Part shown: one piece after another, positions 26,255-35,056 of the stretch
How the letters are laid out: each line of letters begins with the position of its first letter
Position numbering within the stretch: the stretch's first letter is position 1
Origin: Paramagnetospirillum kuznetsovii
GTDB lineage: Bacteria > Pseudomonadota > Alphaproteobacteria > Rhodospirillales > Magnetospirillaceae
DNA length: 64,000 nucleotides
Reading direction: 5' to 3'
Assembly: GCF_003284725.1 (NCBI RefSeq)
Contig: NZ_PGTO01000001.1
Coordinates: 248,001 to 312,000 of the forward strand
Made by a program: the position numbers and the translations under genes
Notes under the pieces: generated by a model
Database searches by the model: none
What the model was told of the DNA's origin: nothing
The model's input: the letters and a program-made list of their open reading frames with translations, nothing else

Positions 26255-27139
26255 TTACATAGCAGCCTGATCGTATAGCCGTCGAAGAACATCGAGATGA
26301 TCACGATAGACTTGACGTACGAAAGCTTCGCGGATAGCAAAATTCCTATCTGGGTCATCCGGGGGAAGGTCAAGCGTTTGATTTCCCCCAAGATGGTAGC
26401 TTAGCAGATTGAGCCACCGAGCCGAACTGCCATCTTCAATAACCTTAGCCCCCAATTTCGAAATGCCGCCTCGGTCCTCGGAACGTTCCCGCCATAGCCA
26501 GCGCATAATATTTAATGCACTGCGGTTGTCCATATCATGATCTCCACGCCCCATACCGAACGTCGCCTCAACGTATGTGGTGTCTACAGCCGCTTTCATC
26601 GCCTGCAATCCATCCTTAATGGTGGTGTGACGAGGTTCTACGGCAACTAGGTTAGCGGGACTCGCGACACGTAATAGAACAGCTCTTACATTGCCTCGTT
26701 GCAATGCAGCCCAACCCTCTTCCGTTGGGATTGGGTAGCTTTGATACCCGGAAAGATTTAAAATATTAGACACGTAGAGCATGACCCTCATGGGTGTCAC
26801 GCCGTTTCGCGCAAGCTGAAGCGCAATAATCGACAAATCTGGATTGTAAGCAAATGCGGTTGAGTGGCCGATTGAGTCTACACCTAGCCTTGAAATGGGT
26901 TCGCCATGAGGAGCTCTTGAGGGCAAGTTTTGAGTCTGTCGACGTACAAACTCACCGCTGATCATTCCTCGCTCATCTCTCAACTTTTCCAGGCGAAGGA
27001 TTACTTCTGGCTCGACCTCTAACTCCCTGTTAGCGAGGTCCATGATTCCTGCAATTTGCCGCAGAGCGTCGCCGAATCTAATGGCGTTGTTTCCTGAGCG
27101 CTCAACTGTAAAAAAACGGACACAAATATTTCGATCCAT
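26255..27139 (-). CDS. Unknown AT-rich soluble protein, first gene of a two-gene cassette
   Basis: A 294-residue protein that begins MDRNICVRFFTVERSGNNAI. Landmarks are GEFVRRQTQNLP, STAFAYNPDLSIIALQLARN, a Gly/Asp-rich FGMGRGDHDMDNRS and a C-terminal helical basic region. The N-terminal layout (phenylalanine-rich strand, G-x-F-V-R, then TAFxY(N/D)P) recalls DUF6731-type proteins of accessory regions, a resemblance I judge by memory and hold loosely. No transmembrane segment. GC content is well below neighbours, indicating recent acquisition. It is co-oriented and nearly abutting with the small membrane protein. Confidence 0.65.
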   Translation of the reverse strand: MDRNICVRFFTVERSGNNAIRFGDALRQIAGIMDLANRELEVEPEVILRLEKLRDERGMISGEFVRRQTQNLPSRAPHGEPISRLGVDSIGHSTAFAYNPDLSIIALQLARNGVTPMRVMLYVSNILNLSGYQSYPIPTEEGWAALQRGNVRAVLLRVASPANLVAVEPRHTTIKDGLQAMKAAVDTTYVEATFGMGRGDHDMDNRSALNIMRWLWRERSEDRGGISKLGAKVIEDGSSARWLNLLSYHLGGNQTLDLPPDDPDRNFAIREAFVRQVYRDHLDVLRRLYDQAAM

Positions 27140-27390
27140 AATAAACCCCTCGGCAGATAAATCGCCAAAAAGTTTATGATGCTATGGTCGATTTGTCCAT
27201 GCGGACTCTTATTGCCGTAGCTTTCAACACCACGAAAATGTGAGGTCCACGAAACCGGTAGGAAAGCGGGGCGGGGTCAGGGGCTACGTAACGGCACTTG
27301 CCTATGAGCCTAGGCATCACCACCATGAACGGCATCTCCGTGAGTTTACAGTTTCGGGCGAAGGATAAAGTGCGGCGGATTTCCATCTCA

Positions 27391-27503
27391 TTCGTCATGC
27401 GCGGGCTTGTCCCGCGTATCCACGCTCATCCGCCTGAGCCAGTGTTTCCAATGACATTCATACCGATCCGCGTGGATGGCCGGGACATAGCCCGGCCATG
27501 ACG
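27391..27503. repeat. GCGGGCTTGTCCCGC inverted repeat
   Basis: TTCGTCATGCGCGGGCTTGT (27391-27410) with CCCGCGTATCCACG is mirrored by CGTGGATGGCCGGGACATAG-CCCGGCCATGACG ending at 27503. This is a dispersed element type seen in many alphaproteobacteria. It occupies the ftsY-side half of the 391-base gap 27140-27530; in the other half I see only low-GC sequence and no convincing gene. Confidence 0.75.
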
Positions 27504-27530
27504 ATTGAGTGGGAGAGATTGGGAGCCCCC

Positions 27531-28526
27531 CTAATCCATCCCCACCAGCGATTTGGCGAAGGCGTCCGCCTCGAAGGGGCGGAGGTCGCCCGCCTGTTCG
27601 CCGACGCCGATGGCGTGGACCGGCAGGCCGAATTTCTCGGCGAGCGCCACCAGCACGCCGCCCCGCGCGGTGCCGTCCAGCTTGGTCAGCACCAGACCGG
27701 TGACAGCGACCATGTCCTTGAAGATTTCCACCTGGGAATGGGCGTTCTGGCCGGTGGTGGCGTCGAGCACCAGCAGCACGTCGTGGGGCGCGGTGGGATC
27801 GATCTTCTTGATGGAGCGCACGATCTTGGCCAGTTCGGCCATCAAATCGGCCTTGTTCTGCAAGCGCCCGGCGGTGTCGATGAACAGCAGGTCGCAGCCC
27901 TGCTTCCGGGATTCGGCGATGGAATCATAGGCCAGTCCGGCGGCATCGGCGCCGTCTTCGCGCCAGATCACCGGACAGCCGGTACGCTCGCCCCAGACCT
28001 TGAGCTGCTCGACGGCGGCGGCGCGGAAGGTATCGCCGGCCGCCAGGGTGACCGACAGCCCGGCATCCTTGTTCTGCTTGGCCAGCTTGCCGATGGTGGT
28101 GGTCTTGCCCGATCCGTTGACGCCCACCACCAGCACCACATGGGGCTTGCGGCTGGGGTCGATCACCAGCGGCCTGGCCACCGGTTCCAGGATGCGGGTG
28201 ATTTCCTCGGCCAGGGTCTGCTTGATATCGGCGGAATCCACATCCTGGCCGAAGCGGGTCTTGGCCAGATGCTTGGTGACCTTGGCGGCGGTGGCGACCC
28301 CCAGATCGGCGGTGATCAGCAGGTCTTCCAGATCCTCCAGCGCCTCGTCGTCCAGCTTGCGCTTGGTGAACAGGTCGCCCAACCCTTGCGTCAGCTTGGA
28401 GGAGGATTTGGACAGGCCGGATTTGAGGCGGCCGAACCAGCCCTGCTGCTCCTCGGCCACGGGAGGGGGGGCGGGAGGGGGAGAGGGTTCGGGGGCATTC
28501 TTCTTGCCGAAACCAAAGAGGCTCAT
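27531..28526 (-). CDS. ftsY: Signal recognition particle receptor FtsY
   Basis: A 331-residue SRP GTPase that receives ribosome-nascent chain complexes at the membrane. After a short Pro-rich acidic N-terminus come the N domain (to ~residue 115) and the G domain: GVNGSGKTTTIGKLA, GDTFRAAAVEQLKVW, DTAGRLQNKADLMAEL, and TKLDGTARGG. The long acidic A domain of enteric FtsY is lacking, as is usual in alphaproteobacteria. The start overlaps the mtaB stop (ATGA). Confidence 0.96.
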   Translation of the reverse strand: MSLFGFGKKNAPEPSPPPAPPPVAEEQQGWFGRLKSGLSKSSSKLTQGLGDLFTKRKLDDEALEDLEDLLITADLGVATAAKVTKHLAKTRFGQDVDSADIKQTLAEEITRILEPVARPLVIDPSRKPHVVLVVGVNGSGKTTTIGKLAKQNKDAGLSVTLAAGDTFRAAAVEQLKVWGERTGCPVIWREDGADAAGLAYDSIAESRKQGCDLLFIDTAGRLQNKADLMAELAKIVRSIKKIDPTAPHDVLLVLDATTGQNAHSQVEIFKDMVAVTGLVLTKLDGTARGGVLVALAEKFGLPVHAIGVGEQAGDLRPFEADAFAKSLVGMD

Positions 28527-29872
28527 ATCACGTCACCCATCAACACGCCGTCCACGATCCCGGTGATGCGCACCGCCAGGATGGTCCCCGGCTCGGCGGC
28601 GCGGCCCGTGATCCGCACCGGCAGATAATGCCCGCAATGGCCCTGGCCGTCTCGCTCCATCAGCACCCTGGCATCCTTGCCGATTCGGCCGGTCATGAAG
28701 GCGGCCAGGGCGGCCTCGCCCTTGGTGCGCAGCGCGGCGGCGCGGGATTTGACCACCTCGCCGCGCACCTTGGGCATCTTGGCCGCCGGGGTACCGGGCC
28801 GGGCCGAGAAGGGGAAGACGTGGAGATGGGTGAGGCCCGCCTCGTCCACCAGATCCAGCGAGCGGGCGAACATGGCGTCATCCTCGGTGGGGAAGCCGGC
28901 GATGATGTCGGCCCCCAGGGCGGCGTCGGGCCGGAGATCGCGGATGCGATCGGCCAGTGTGATGACGTCGGCGCGCAGATGGCGGCGCTTCATGCGTTTC
29001 AGGATGGTGTCGTCGCCCGCCTGGACCGACAGGTGGAAATGGGGCATCAGCCGCTCTTCCTCGGCCATGGCGGCCAAAAGCGCGGCATCCACCTCCACCG
29101 GGTCCAACGAGGACAGCCGCAGGCGGGGCAGTTCCGGCACGGCGGCCAGCAGGCGGCGGACCAGTTGTCCCAGCCCCGGCTTGCCCGGCAGATCGGCGCC
29201 ATAGGCGGTGACATCGACGCCGGTCAGCACCACCTCGTTATAGCCCGATGCCACCAATTCCCTGATCTGGTCAACCACCCGGCCCATGGGCACCGAGCGG
29301 TTGGGGCCGCGCCCGAACGGGATGATGCAGAAGGTGCAGCGGTGGTCGCAGCCTTGTTGGACCTCGACGAAGGCCCGCGCCCTGCCCTCGAAGCCGGAGA
29401 CGAGGTGCGAGGCAACCTCGCGCACCGCCATGATGTCGCCCACCACGATCTTTTCGAGCGGCGGCGCGGCGAAGATGTCGGGGCGCATCTTTTCGGCATT
29501 GCCCAGGATCTGGTCCACCTCGGGCATGGCATCGAAGGTCTCGGGATGGGCTTGCGCCGCGCAGCCGGTGACGACGATGCGGGCGTCGGGGCGTTCGCGG
29601 CGGATCTTGCGGATGGCCTGGCGGGCCTGGCGCTCGGCCTCGGCGGTGACGGCGCAGGTATTGACGATCACCGTCTCGATTCCGGTCTCGGCAGCCTTGG
29701 CGTGTTCCTTCATCACCTCGGATTCATAGGCATTGAGCCGACAGCCGAAGGTGAGAATCTGGGTTGTATTCGTTTGTCCCTCAAGCGCCGGGCGGGGCCT
29801 CGCGGCCCCTTGGCTCCTCCGCTGAAGCTCCGGGTCGCTCAACGCTCCCGCGCTTACCTTCGGCTCGCTCAT
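28523..29872 (-). CDS. mtaB: tRNA t6A37 methylthiotransferase MtaB
   Basis: A 449-residue radical-SAM enzyme converting t6A37 to ms2t6A37 in tRNAs. The N-terminal UPF0004 domain has TFGCRLNAYESE and NTCAVT cysteines for the auxiliary cluster; the radical-SAM core has CDHRCTFCIIPFGRG; a TRAM domain closes the protein. The ATG at 29872 overlaps the dapF stop (ATGA). Residues ~2-33 precede the fold and are encoded by a dispersed REP-like repeat (29775-29861), and no later start codon lies before TFGC, except a TTG at codon 11. Confidence 0.92.
   Translation of the reverse strand: MSEPKVSAGALSDPELQRRSQGAARPRPALEGQTNTTQILTFGCRLNAYESEVMKEHAKAAETGIETVIVNTCAVTAEAERQARQAIRKIRRERPDARIVVTGCAAQAHPETFDAMPEVDQILGNAEKMRPDIFAAPPLEKIVVGDIMAVREVASHLVSGFEGRARAFVEVQQGCDHRCTFCIIPFGRGPNRSVPMGRVVDQIRELVASGYNEVVLTGVDVTAYGADLPGKPGLGQLVRRLLAAVPELPRLRLSSLDPVEVDAALLAAMAEEERLMPHFHLSVQAGDDTILKRMKRRHLRADVITLADRIRDLRPDAALGADIIAGFPTEDDAMFARSLDLVDEAGLTHLHVFPFSARPGTPAAKMPKVRGEVVKSRAAALRTKGEAALAAFMTGRIGKDARVLMERDGQGHCGHYLPVRITGRAAEPGTILAVRITGIVDGVLMGDVI
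29775..29861 (+). repeat. CGCCGGGCG REP-like repeat inside the mtaB coding region
   Basis: TGTCCCTCAAGCGCCGGGCG, a GGGGCCTCGCGGCCCC hairpin, CTTGGCTCCTCCGCTGAAGC. It is the same family as 5437-5541 and 57637-57745. On the minus strand it is read as the first ~30 codons of mtaB after the start, open in frame. Confidence 0.75.
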
Positions 29873-30726
29873 GGCAGTAGGGTCGGGTCCAGCGTCCCGG
29901 CGAAGCTGGTGGCCACCGGGCCGGTCATCAGCACATGGTTGTCGGGCAGCCATTCGATGGTCAGCGTGCCGCCGTCCAGCACGATCTCGGCCTTGCGCGG
30001 GCTTAATCCCCGCCGCGCCGCCGCCACCAATGTGGCGCAGGCGCCGGTGCCGCAGGCCATGGTGATGCCGGTGCCGCGCTCCCACACCCGCATGCGGATG
30101 CGGCCCAGGGCGGCGTCGGGGGACGACAGCATCTGCGCCACCTCGATATTGGCGCGTTCGGGGAACAGGGCATGGTGTTCCAGCACCGGCCCCACGGTGG
30201 AAAGCTCCACCGCCTCGGCGTCATTCACGAAGAACACCGCATGGGGATTGCCCATGCTGACGCCCACCGGGTCGGTCAGCGCGCCAACCTTGATGCCGAG
30301 ATGCAGGGTATCCACGGCCTGGGCCAGCGGAATCTCGCGCCAGTCCAGGCCGGGGCGGCCCATATCCACCGCCACCAGCTGCGCGCCCCGGCTCTCGGCG
30401 TCCAGCAGACCGGCGCGGGTCTCGATCACCGCCGACTCGGCGCCGGATTCCGTCATCAGCAGCCAGGCGACGCAGCGGGTCGCATTGCCGCAGGCCGCGA
30501 CTTCCGAGCCGTCGGAATTATAAATCAGCATGGTGGCGTCGCTGACCTGACCGTTGGGCGGCGCGATCACCACCAGCTGGTCGCAGCCGATGCCGGTGCG
30601 GCGGTCGGACACGGCGCGGATGCGCTCCGGCGTCAGGGTCAGGGCACGCGACCGGGCATCGAGGACGACGAAGTCGTTCCCGAGGCCATGCATCTTCACA
30701 AAGGGCCAGGCGGTGCCGTGGGTCAT
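29869..30726 (-). CDS. dapF: Diaminopimelate epimerase
   Basis: A 285-residue PLP-independent racemase making meso-diaminopimelate for lysine and peptidoglycan. Both catalytic cysteines are seen: ACGNATRCVAWL and MACGTGACATL; MHGLGNDFVVLDAR at the start and NPHAVFFV in the middle are diagnostic. It heads a dapF-mtaB-ftsY run with overlapping genes, a conserved alphaproteobacterial order. Confidence 0.97.
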   Translation of the reverse strand: MTHGTAWPFVKMHGLGNDFVVLDARSRALTLTPERIRAVSDRRTGIGCDQLVVIAPPNGQVSDATMLIYNSDGSEVAACGNATRCVAWLLMTESGAESAVIETRAGLLDAESRGAQLVAVDMGRPGLDWREIPLAQAVDTLHLGIKVGALTDPVGVSMGNPHAVFFVNDAEAVELSTVGPVLEHHALFPERANIEVAQMLSSPDAALGRIRMRVWERGTGITMACGTGACATLVAAARRGLSPRKAEIVLDGGTLTIEWLPDNHVLMTGPVATSFAGTLDPTLLP

Positions 30727-30769
30727 GATCGGGTTATATGGGCCGCCGGGGCTGGGAGTCCAGCCTGGA

Positions 30770-31108
30770 TCACGAAAACAGAATTTCCCGGATGTTCCGG
30801 CGCAGAGCCTCGGGATCAGCGGACTCCAGGCGACCGAGGGTCCGGATCACCAGTCCCTGTTCCAGGGTGGCGAAGATCGGCTTGATGACCGAGGGCTTGA
30901 GCAGTCCCGCCGACTGCCAGTCGCCGATGCCGGTTTCGCGAAAATCCGGCACGGGTCTGAGCTGACTTGTCACGGCCATCAGGACCAGATCGGGCCGCGC
31001 TAAATTGTAACTCCGCGAACTGACGACCACGGCCGGTCGCTTCTTGGAGGCCGCATGGCTGGTGAAGGGAAACGGGACGAGGACGATGTCGCCGAACTCA
31101 AAGGGCAT
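30770..31108 (-). CDS. MazF/PemK-family endoribonuclease toxin
   Basis: A 112-residue protein starting MPFEFGDIVLVPFPFTS, then KKRPAVVVSS (the family's RPAVVVS strand) and VLMAVTSQL, as in MazF/PemK mRNA interferases. The ATG at 31108 lies inside the last codons of the antitoxin gene (11-base overlap); a TTG upstream at 31183 is rejected because it would bury the antitoxin C-terminus. Expected to cleave mRNA when its antitoxin is lost. Confidence 0.85.
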   Translation of the reverse strand: MPFEFGDIVLVPFPFTSHAASKKRPAVVVSSRSYNLARPDLVLMAVTSQLRPVPDFRETGIGDWQSAGLLKPSVIKPIFATLEQGLVIRTLGRLESADPEALRRNIREILFS

Positions 31109-31298
31109 CGTAGGCATCGTCCTCGGGATTGTTCCACACGGCGGCGAAACTGGCGGCGCTGGCTGAAGCGGCAGCCCGGACAATCACTGAGTCGCTTTCC
31201 CGTTGGCGGATAAAATCGACGAAATCCTCCACCTCGGCCATCCGCTCGGCGGAAAGCGAGGTGATCTTGGCGAACAAGGCTTCGGCGTTCATCGTCAT
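31098..31298 (-). CDS. Antitoxin of the MazF-type pair
   Basis: A 66-residue protein, MTMNAEALFAKITSLSAERM and then VEDFVDFIRQRE, with an acidic C-terminus (NNPEDDAYDAL). The helical N-terminal repeat is of the kind found in DUF2281-type antitoxins, a tentative match. It precedes and overlaps the toxin gene by 11 bases; such pairs usually repress their own promoter. Confidence 0.75.
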   Translation of the reverse strand: MTMNAEALFAKITSLSAERMAEVEDFVDFIRQRESDSVIVRAAASASAASFAAVWNNPEDDAYDAL

Positions 31299-31372
31299 GA
31301 CGGGCGGCCCGGAAAAGAGCGGATCAGGGTGATCCTATCATGATCTTGGAGGTTTTGTCCCTCGGTCCCGGT

Positions 31373-32095
31373 TCAGAACAGCGCGTACTGATTGGCCGGG
31401 GTCGGCTTGGCGCGGCTGGCGGCGCTGTGGGGGGCGGCGCGGCGCGGCGGCGGCGCTTCGACCTTGGATTTTGCTTCGATTCTGGCCATGGGCTCGGGCC
31501 GGGCGATGGAATCGGGGCGCAAGGTGGGGGTGGGCAGGGGGTGAATGCGGTCGGCCATGCGCTCGTCCAGCTCCGCCTTCACGGCCGAGGCCACCAGGGT
31601 CAGGCGGCGATTTTCCGCTTCCAGCCGGTCGTTGCGGCTTTTGATCTCGCCGTATTGCTCGGTCAGCCGCTCCATGGCGGCGATGGCCTGGGTGAGGTCG
31701 GCCCGCAGCGCCAGTTCGGCCGCTTCGGCATCGGCGCGGTGACGGGCCAGGGTCTGGCGCGCCGTGTCCAACTCCACTTGCAGGCGAAGCGTCGCGGCGG
31801 CATCGGCCAGATTGGGGGCAGCGGGCGCCGCCACCGGCTGGCCCTGGCGCAGCCTCTCGTTCTCGGAGCGCAGATGGCGGATTTCGTTGCGCAGATCGAA
31901 GACGGCGTCTTCCAGATCCTCCACCCGCGACGACGAGGTCATGGGACCGGCGGCCGACATGCGCTCGGCCAGGGCGACGAAGTCCAATCCGGCATTGTCC
32001 AACAGGCGCTTGGCGGTGCGCACGGCATGCAGCGCCTCCGCCTCGTTGTCCGAGGCGGCCATGGCCAAAACTTTCGCGAGTCGTTGAACATCCAT
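31373..32095 (-). CDS. DUF2786-like domain plus coiled coil protein
   Basis: A 240-residue protein. The first ~42 residues ([20 protein letters not shown], then [16 protein letters not shown]) match the DUF2786 helical repeat pattern. Residues ~58-175 are heptad-rich coiled coil ([20 protein letters not shown] onward), and the tail is Pro-rich and basic. No catalytic motif is visible. ATG at 32095 is the start of the DUF2786 motif. It lies downstream of ctrA on the same strand with a 79-base gap; a cell-cycle or scaffolding role would be pure inference. Confidence 0.72.
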   Translation of the reverse strand: MDVQRLAKVLAMAASDNEAEALHAVRTAKRLLDNAGLDFVALAERMSAAGPMTSSSRVEDLEDAVFDLRNEIRHLRSENERLRQGQPVAAPAAPNLADAAATLRLQVELDTARQTLARHRADAEAAELALRADLTQAIAAMERLTEQYGEIKSRNDRLEAENRRLTLVASAVKAELDERMADRIHPLPTPTLRPDSIARPEPMARIEAKSKVEAPPPRRAAPHSAASRAKPTPANQYALF

Positions 32096-32174
32096 GCGCG
32101 ACCCCTTGGAATCGCGGGATTCTGACGCAAGCGGAGTCCGGGGGCAAACTATATTTTGTGGTAACGGATTGAAA

Positions 32175-32885
32175 TTACCCCAATTTGGCCTGTTTGCCGG
32201 ATTGGGGGGCTTCGGGGTCGCGCAGCACATAGCCGCGTCCCCACACCGTCTCGATATAGGATTCGCCGCCCGTGGCGGTGGCCAGCTTCTTGCGCAGCTT
32301 GCAGATGAAGACGTCGATGATCTTCAGTTCCGGCTCGTCGATGCCGCCGTAGAGATGATTGAGGAACTGTTCCTTGGTCAGGGTCTGGCCCTTGCGCAGG
32401 CTCAGCAGTTCCAGGATGCCGTATTCCTTGGCGGTCAGATGCAGCGGGTCGCCGGACACCGCGACGGTGCGGGCATCCAGGTTGACCGACAGCTTGCCGG
32501 TGTCGATCACCGACTGGGCGTGGCCCTTGGAGCGGCGCACGATGGCCTGGATGCGGGCCACCAATTCGCCCTTGTCGAACGGCTTGGTCAGATAATCGTC
32601 GGCGCCCGAGCCCAGGCCCTTGATCTTCTTGTCGGGCTCGGTCAGCCCGGAAAGGATCAGGACCGGCGTCTCGATGCGGGCGGCGCGCAGGCGGCGCAGC
32701 ACCTCGTAGCCGTCCATGTCGGGCAGCATCAGATCCAGCAGGATGATGTCGTAATCATACAGCTTGCCGATCTCCAGGCCGTCCTCGCCCAGCGCCGTGG
32801 TATCGACCACCATGCCCTCCGCCTTGAGCATGGTCTCGATGACCTTGGACATCATCTTGTCGTCTTCGACCACCAGCACGCGCAT
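32175..32885 (-). CDS. ctrA: Cell-cycle response regulator CtrA
   Basis: A 236-residue OmpR-family regulator with the CtrA sequence: [20 protein letters not shown], phosphoacceptor D51 ([16 protein letters not shown]), [12 protein letters not shown], and the winged helix with [18 protein letters not shown] and [16 protein letters not shown]. In Rhodospirillales CtrA is usually non-essential and controls flagellar and chemotaxis genes, in keeping with the divergent fliI-fliJ here. The intergenic region contains a TTAACCAT half-site. Confidence 0.96.
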   Translation of the reverse strand: MRVLVVEDDKMMSKVIETMLKAEGMVVDTTALGEDGLEIGKLYDYDIILLDLMLPDMDGYEVLRRLRAARIETPVLILSGLTEPDKKIKGLGSGADDYLTKPFDKGELVARIQAIVRRSKGHAQSVIDTGKLSVNLDARTVAVSGDPLHLTAKEYGILELLSLRKGQTLTKEQFLNHLYGGIDEPELKIIDVFICKLRKKLATATGGESYIETVWGRGYVLRDPEAPQSGKQAKLG

Positions 32886-32921
32886 GGCAAGGTTCCCAGC
32901 CCATCCCGTCTCTACGATATA

Positions 32922-32929
32922 TTAACCAT
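32922..32929 (+). promoter_or_regulatory. Possible CtrA half-site TTAACCAT
   Basis: TTAACCAT matches the CtrA half-site consensus. It lies between the divergent ctrA and fliI genes, 37 bases from ctrA and 71 from fliI; a weaker TTAATC follows at 32968. Only one perfect half-site is seen. Confidence 0.4.
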
Positions 32930-32999
32930 AAGGGGGTATTCTGACCAGTTCAAGGCGGCTAGACTCTTAATCGGTCGAAAGTCGGGGAGAGCCCTTGCG

Positions 33000-34385
33000 T
33001 TGAAATTCCTGGTCCGCAACCTGATCAATGATATCGAGCGTGTTTCCAATATCCAGGTTTACGGCCGGATTGCGGCGGTCCAAGGCATGCTGCTGGAAGC
33101 GGGCGGCATCCAGAAGACCATCTCGGTGGGCGATCGCTGCAACGTGGTGGCCCGCGACGGCCGCAAGGTAATCTGCGAGGTGGTGGGCTTCCGCCAGGGC
33201 CGCGCCCTCTTGATGCCGTTCTCCGCCATCGAGGGAATCGGGCTGGGTTGCCGCACCGAGGTTCAGGATGCCGAGCCGGTGATCTATCCCGACATGGGCT
33301 GGCTGGGCCGCTGCATCAACGGCTTCGGCGAACCGGTGGACGGGCTGGGGCCGCTTCCCAGCGGCGATACCGCCTTCCCCATCCGCAATCCGCCGCCGCC
33401 CGCCCATTCGCGCTCCCGCGTGGTGGGCAAGATCGATCTGGGGGTCCGCGCGGTCAATTCCTTCCTCACCTGTTGCCGTGGCCAGCGCATGGGCATCTTC
33501 GCCGGGTCGGGCGTCGGTAAATCCTCGCTGTTGTCCATGATGGCCAAGAACACCTCGGCCGATGTCTCGGTGATCGGGCTGATCGGCGAACGCGGCCGCG
33601 AGGCCCGCGAATTCATCGAGGACGATCTGGGCCCCGAGGGCATGAAGCGCGCCGTGGTGGTGGTGTCCACCTCGGATGAAAGCCCGCTGATGCGCCGCCA
33701 GGCAGCCTACGTGACCCTGGCGGTGGCGGAATTCTTCCGTGACCAGGGGTTGGACGTGCTGTGCATGATGGATTCGGTGACCCGCTTCGCCATGGCCCAG
33801 CGCGAGATTTCGCTGTCGGCGGGCGAGCCGCCCGCCTCCAAGGGCTATACCCCCACCGTGTTCGCCGAACTGCCGCGCCTGCTGGAACGCGCCGGTCCGG
33901 GGGTGGGCAAGGGCTCCATCACCGGCCTGTTCACTGTCTTGGTGGATGCCGACGACCACAACGAGCCCATCGCCGATGCGGTGCGCGGCATCCTGGACGG
34001 TCATATCGTGCTGGATCGCGGCATCGCCGAACGCGGCCGCTATCCCGCCATCAACATCCTGCGCAGCGTGTCGCGAACCATGCCCGCCTGCAACAACGAG
34101 CAGGAAAACGACCTGATCCGCCGCGCCCGCGCCCTGCTGTCCACCTACGAGGACATGGCCGAGCTGATCCGCCTGGGCGCCTATCGGCGCGGCACCGACC
34201 CGGCGGTGGACGAATCCATCCACTATTACCCGGAGCTTGAGGCCTTCCTGGGCCAGCGCAAGACCGAGGCCAACGATCTTGCCGCCTGCTATGCCCTGCT
34301 GGCCGAAATTCTCGGCATGCCATTCGATGGCGACGGCATGGGCCGCCCGCCGCCGCCCGCGCCGCCCGCTGAGGACGTCGCCTGA
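33000..34385 (+). CDS. fliI: Flagellar export ATPase FliI
   Basis: A 461-residue F1-like ATPase energising type III flagellar export. It contains the P-loop [55 protein letters not shown] and the [17 protein letters not shown] stretch. The start is TTG at 33000, with GGGGAGAG 10-17 bases upstream; no ATG lies near the start of the conserved region. The stop overlaps fliJ (TGATG). Divergent from ctrA. Confidence 0.94.
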   Translation: MKFLVRNLINDIERVSNIQVYGRIAAVQGMLLEAGGIQKTISVGDRCNVVARDGRKVICEVVGFRQGRALLMPFSAIEGIGLGCRTEVQDAEPVIYPDMGWLGRCINGFGEPVDGLGPLPSGDTAFPIRNPPPPAHSRSRVVGKIDLGVRAVNSFLTCCRGQRMGIFAGSGVGKSSLLSMMAKNTSADVSVIGLIGERGREAREFIEDDLGPEGMKRAVVVVSTSDESPLMRRQAAYVTLAVAEFFRDQGLDVLCMMDSVTRFAMAQREISLSAGEPPASKGYTPTVFAELPRLLERAGPGVGKGSITGLFTVLVDADDHNEPIADAVRGILDGHIVLDRGIAERGRYPAINILRSVSRTMPACNNEQENDLIRRARALLSTYEDMAELIRLGAYRRGTDPAVDESIHYYPELEAFLGQRKTEANDLAACYALLAEILGMPFDGDGMGRPPPPAPPAEDVA

Positions 34386-34819
34386 TGGCCCAGAAAGGCC
34401 TGAAGACCCTGATCCGCCTGTCCAAATGGAATGTGGACGAGAAGCAGCGCATCCTGGTGGCGCTGCAGGGTCGCGAGGACGAGATCCTGTCCTGGATCAA
34501 ACAGTCGGAAGAGCAGTTGAAGGAGGAACAGCGCATCGCCGCCGAAGATTCCACCGGCATCGGCTTTTCCTACGGCAATTACGCCAGCGCCTGGCTGAAC
34601 CGGCGCGAGCAGTTGCTGGCCATGCTGGACATGGTGCGCGCCGAAATCGTGCGCGCCCGCGACGATCTGGCCGACGCCTTCAATGAGCTGAAGACCTACG
34701 AGATCACCCAGCGCGAACGCGATCGTCGCGCCCAGGCCGAGCGCGACAAGAAGGAACAGACCTTCCTCGACGAAATCGGTCTGAACATCCACCGCAGACG
34801 GGAAAAGCAACCCAATTAA
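34385..34819 (+). CDS. fliJ: Flagellar export chaperone FliJ
   Basis: A 144-residue, almost wholly helical coiled-coil protein (LIRLSKWNVDEKQRILVALQ at the start, many Glu/Arg heptads), the right length for FliJ. FliJ links FliI to FlhA. Identification rests on position directly after fliI with an overlapping start, plus coiled-coil character; FliJ sequences diverge strongly. Confidence 0.85.
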   Translation: MAQKGLKTLIRLSKWNVDEKQRILVALQGREDEILSWIKQSEEQLKEEQRIAAEDSTGIGFSYGNYASAWLNRREQLLAMLDMVRAEIVRARDDLADAFNELKTYEITQRERDRRAQAERDKKEQTFLDEIGLNIHRRREKQPN

Positions 34820-34823
34820 GGGC

Positions 34824-34863
34824 CGACGAGGATCCCGCCTTCTGATGGGTGGGATCCTCGTCG
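34824..34863 (+). terminator. Stem-loop after fliJ
   Basis: CGACGAGGATCCC pairs perfectly with GGGATCCTCGTCG (13 bp, 14-base loop), five bases past the fliJ stop. No T-run follows, so it may be a Rho-assisted terminator or an mRNA stabiliser. Confidence 0.6.
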
Positions 34864-35008
34864 CCCGTGGCGGCTTCGCGCTCCAAATGGGGGGAGGGGC
34901 GCGCGAAAACCGGCCTTTGCGCCGCCGTCTCCCTGAGATTGGAGGGCGGGCGATCAAGAACCGAATCGGCGGAGTGGGGGGGAGCCGAGGCGGTTGCTGA
35001 CTGCGGCC

Positions 35009-35056
35009 TAGAATAGTTCAACATCAAAAAATCAGCAAGATTTTTGAACTGTTCTA
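35009..35056. terminator. AT-rich hairpin at the 3' end of the extensin-like gene
   Basis: TAGAATAGTTCAA and TTGAACTGTTCTA form a 13-bp stem with one G-U pair around a loop rich in A and T. The stem includes the TAG stop of the extensin-like gene on the minus strand. It stands out in otherwise GC-rich sequence, and could end minus-strand transcription. Confidence 0.5.

Noticed and set aside
25760-27139. Identification as the Kiwa (KwaA/KwaB) defence system
   Set aside because: The layout (membrane protein plus soluble protein) is similar, but gene order is reversed and I see no KwaB-like sequence; only a general analogy is supported.
27174-27398. Minus-strand 74-codon frame in the gap before ftsY
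   Set aside because: No domain or ribosome-binding site; part of it is the inverted repeat at 27391-27503. The stretch GCGGGGCGGGGTCAGGGGCT could be an insertion-sequence scar but nothing confirms it.
30770-31183. Longer MazF-type protein starting at TTG 31183
   Set aside because: It would run through the antitoxin C-terminus; the 11-base overlap start at 31108 fits the family N-terminus.
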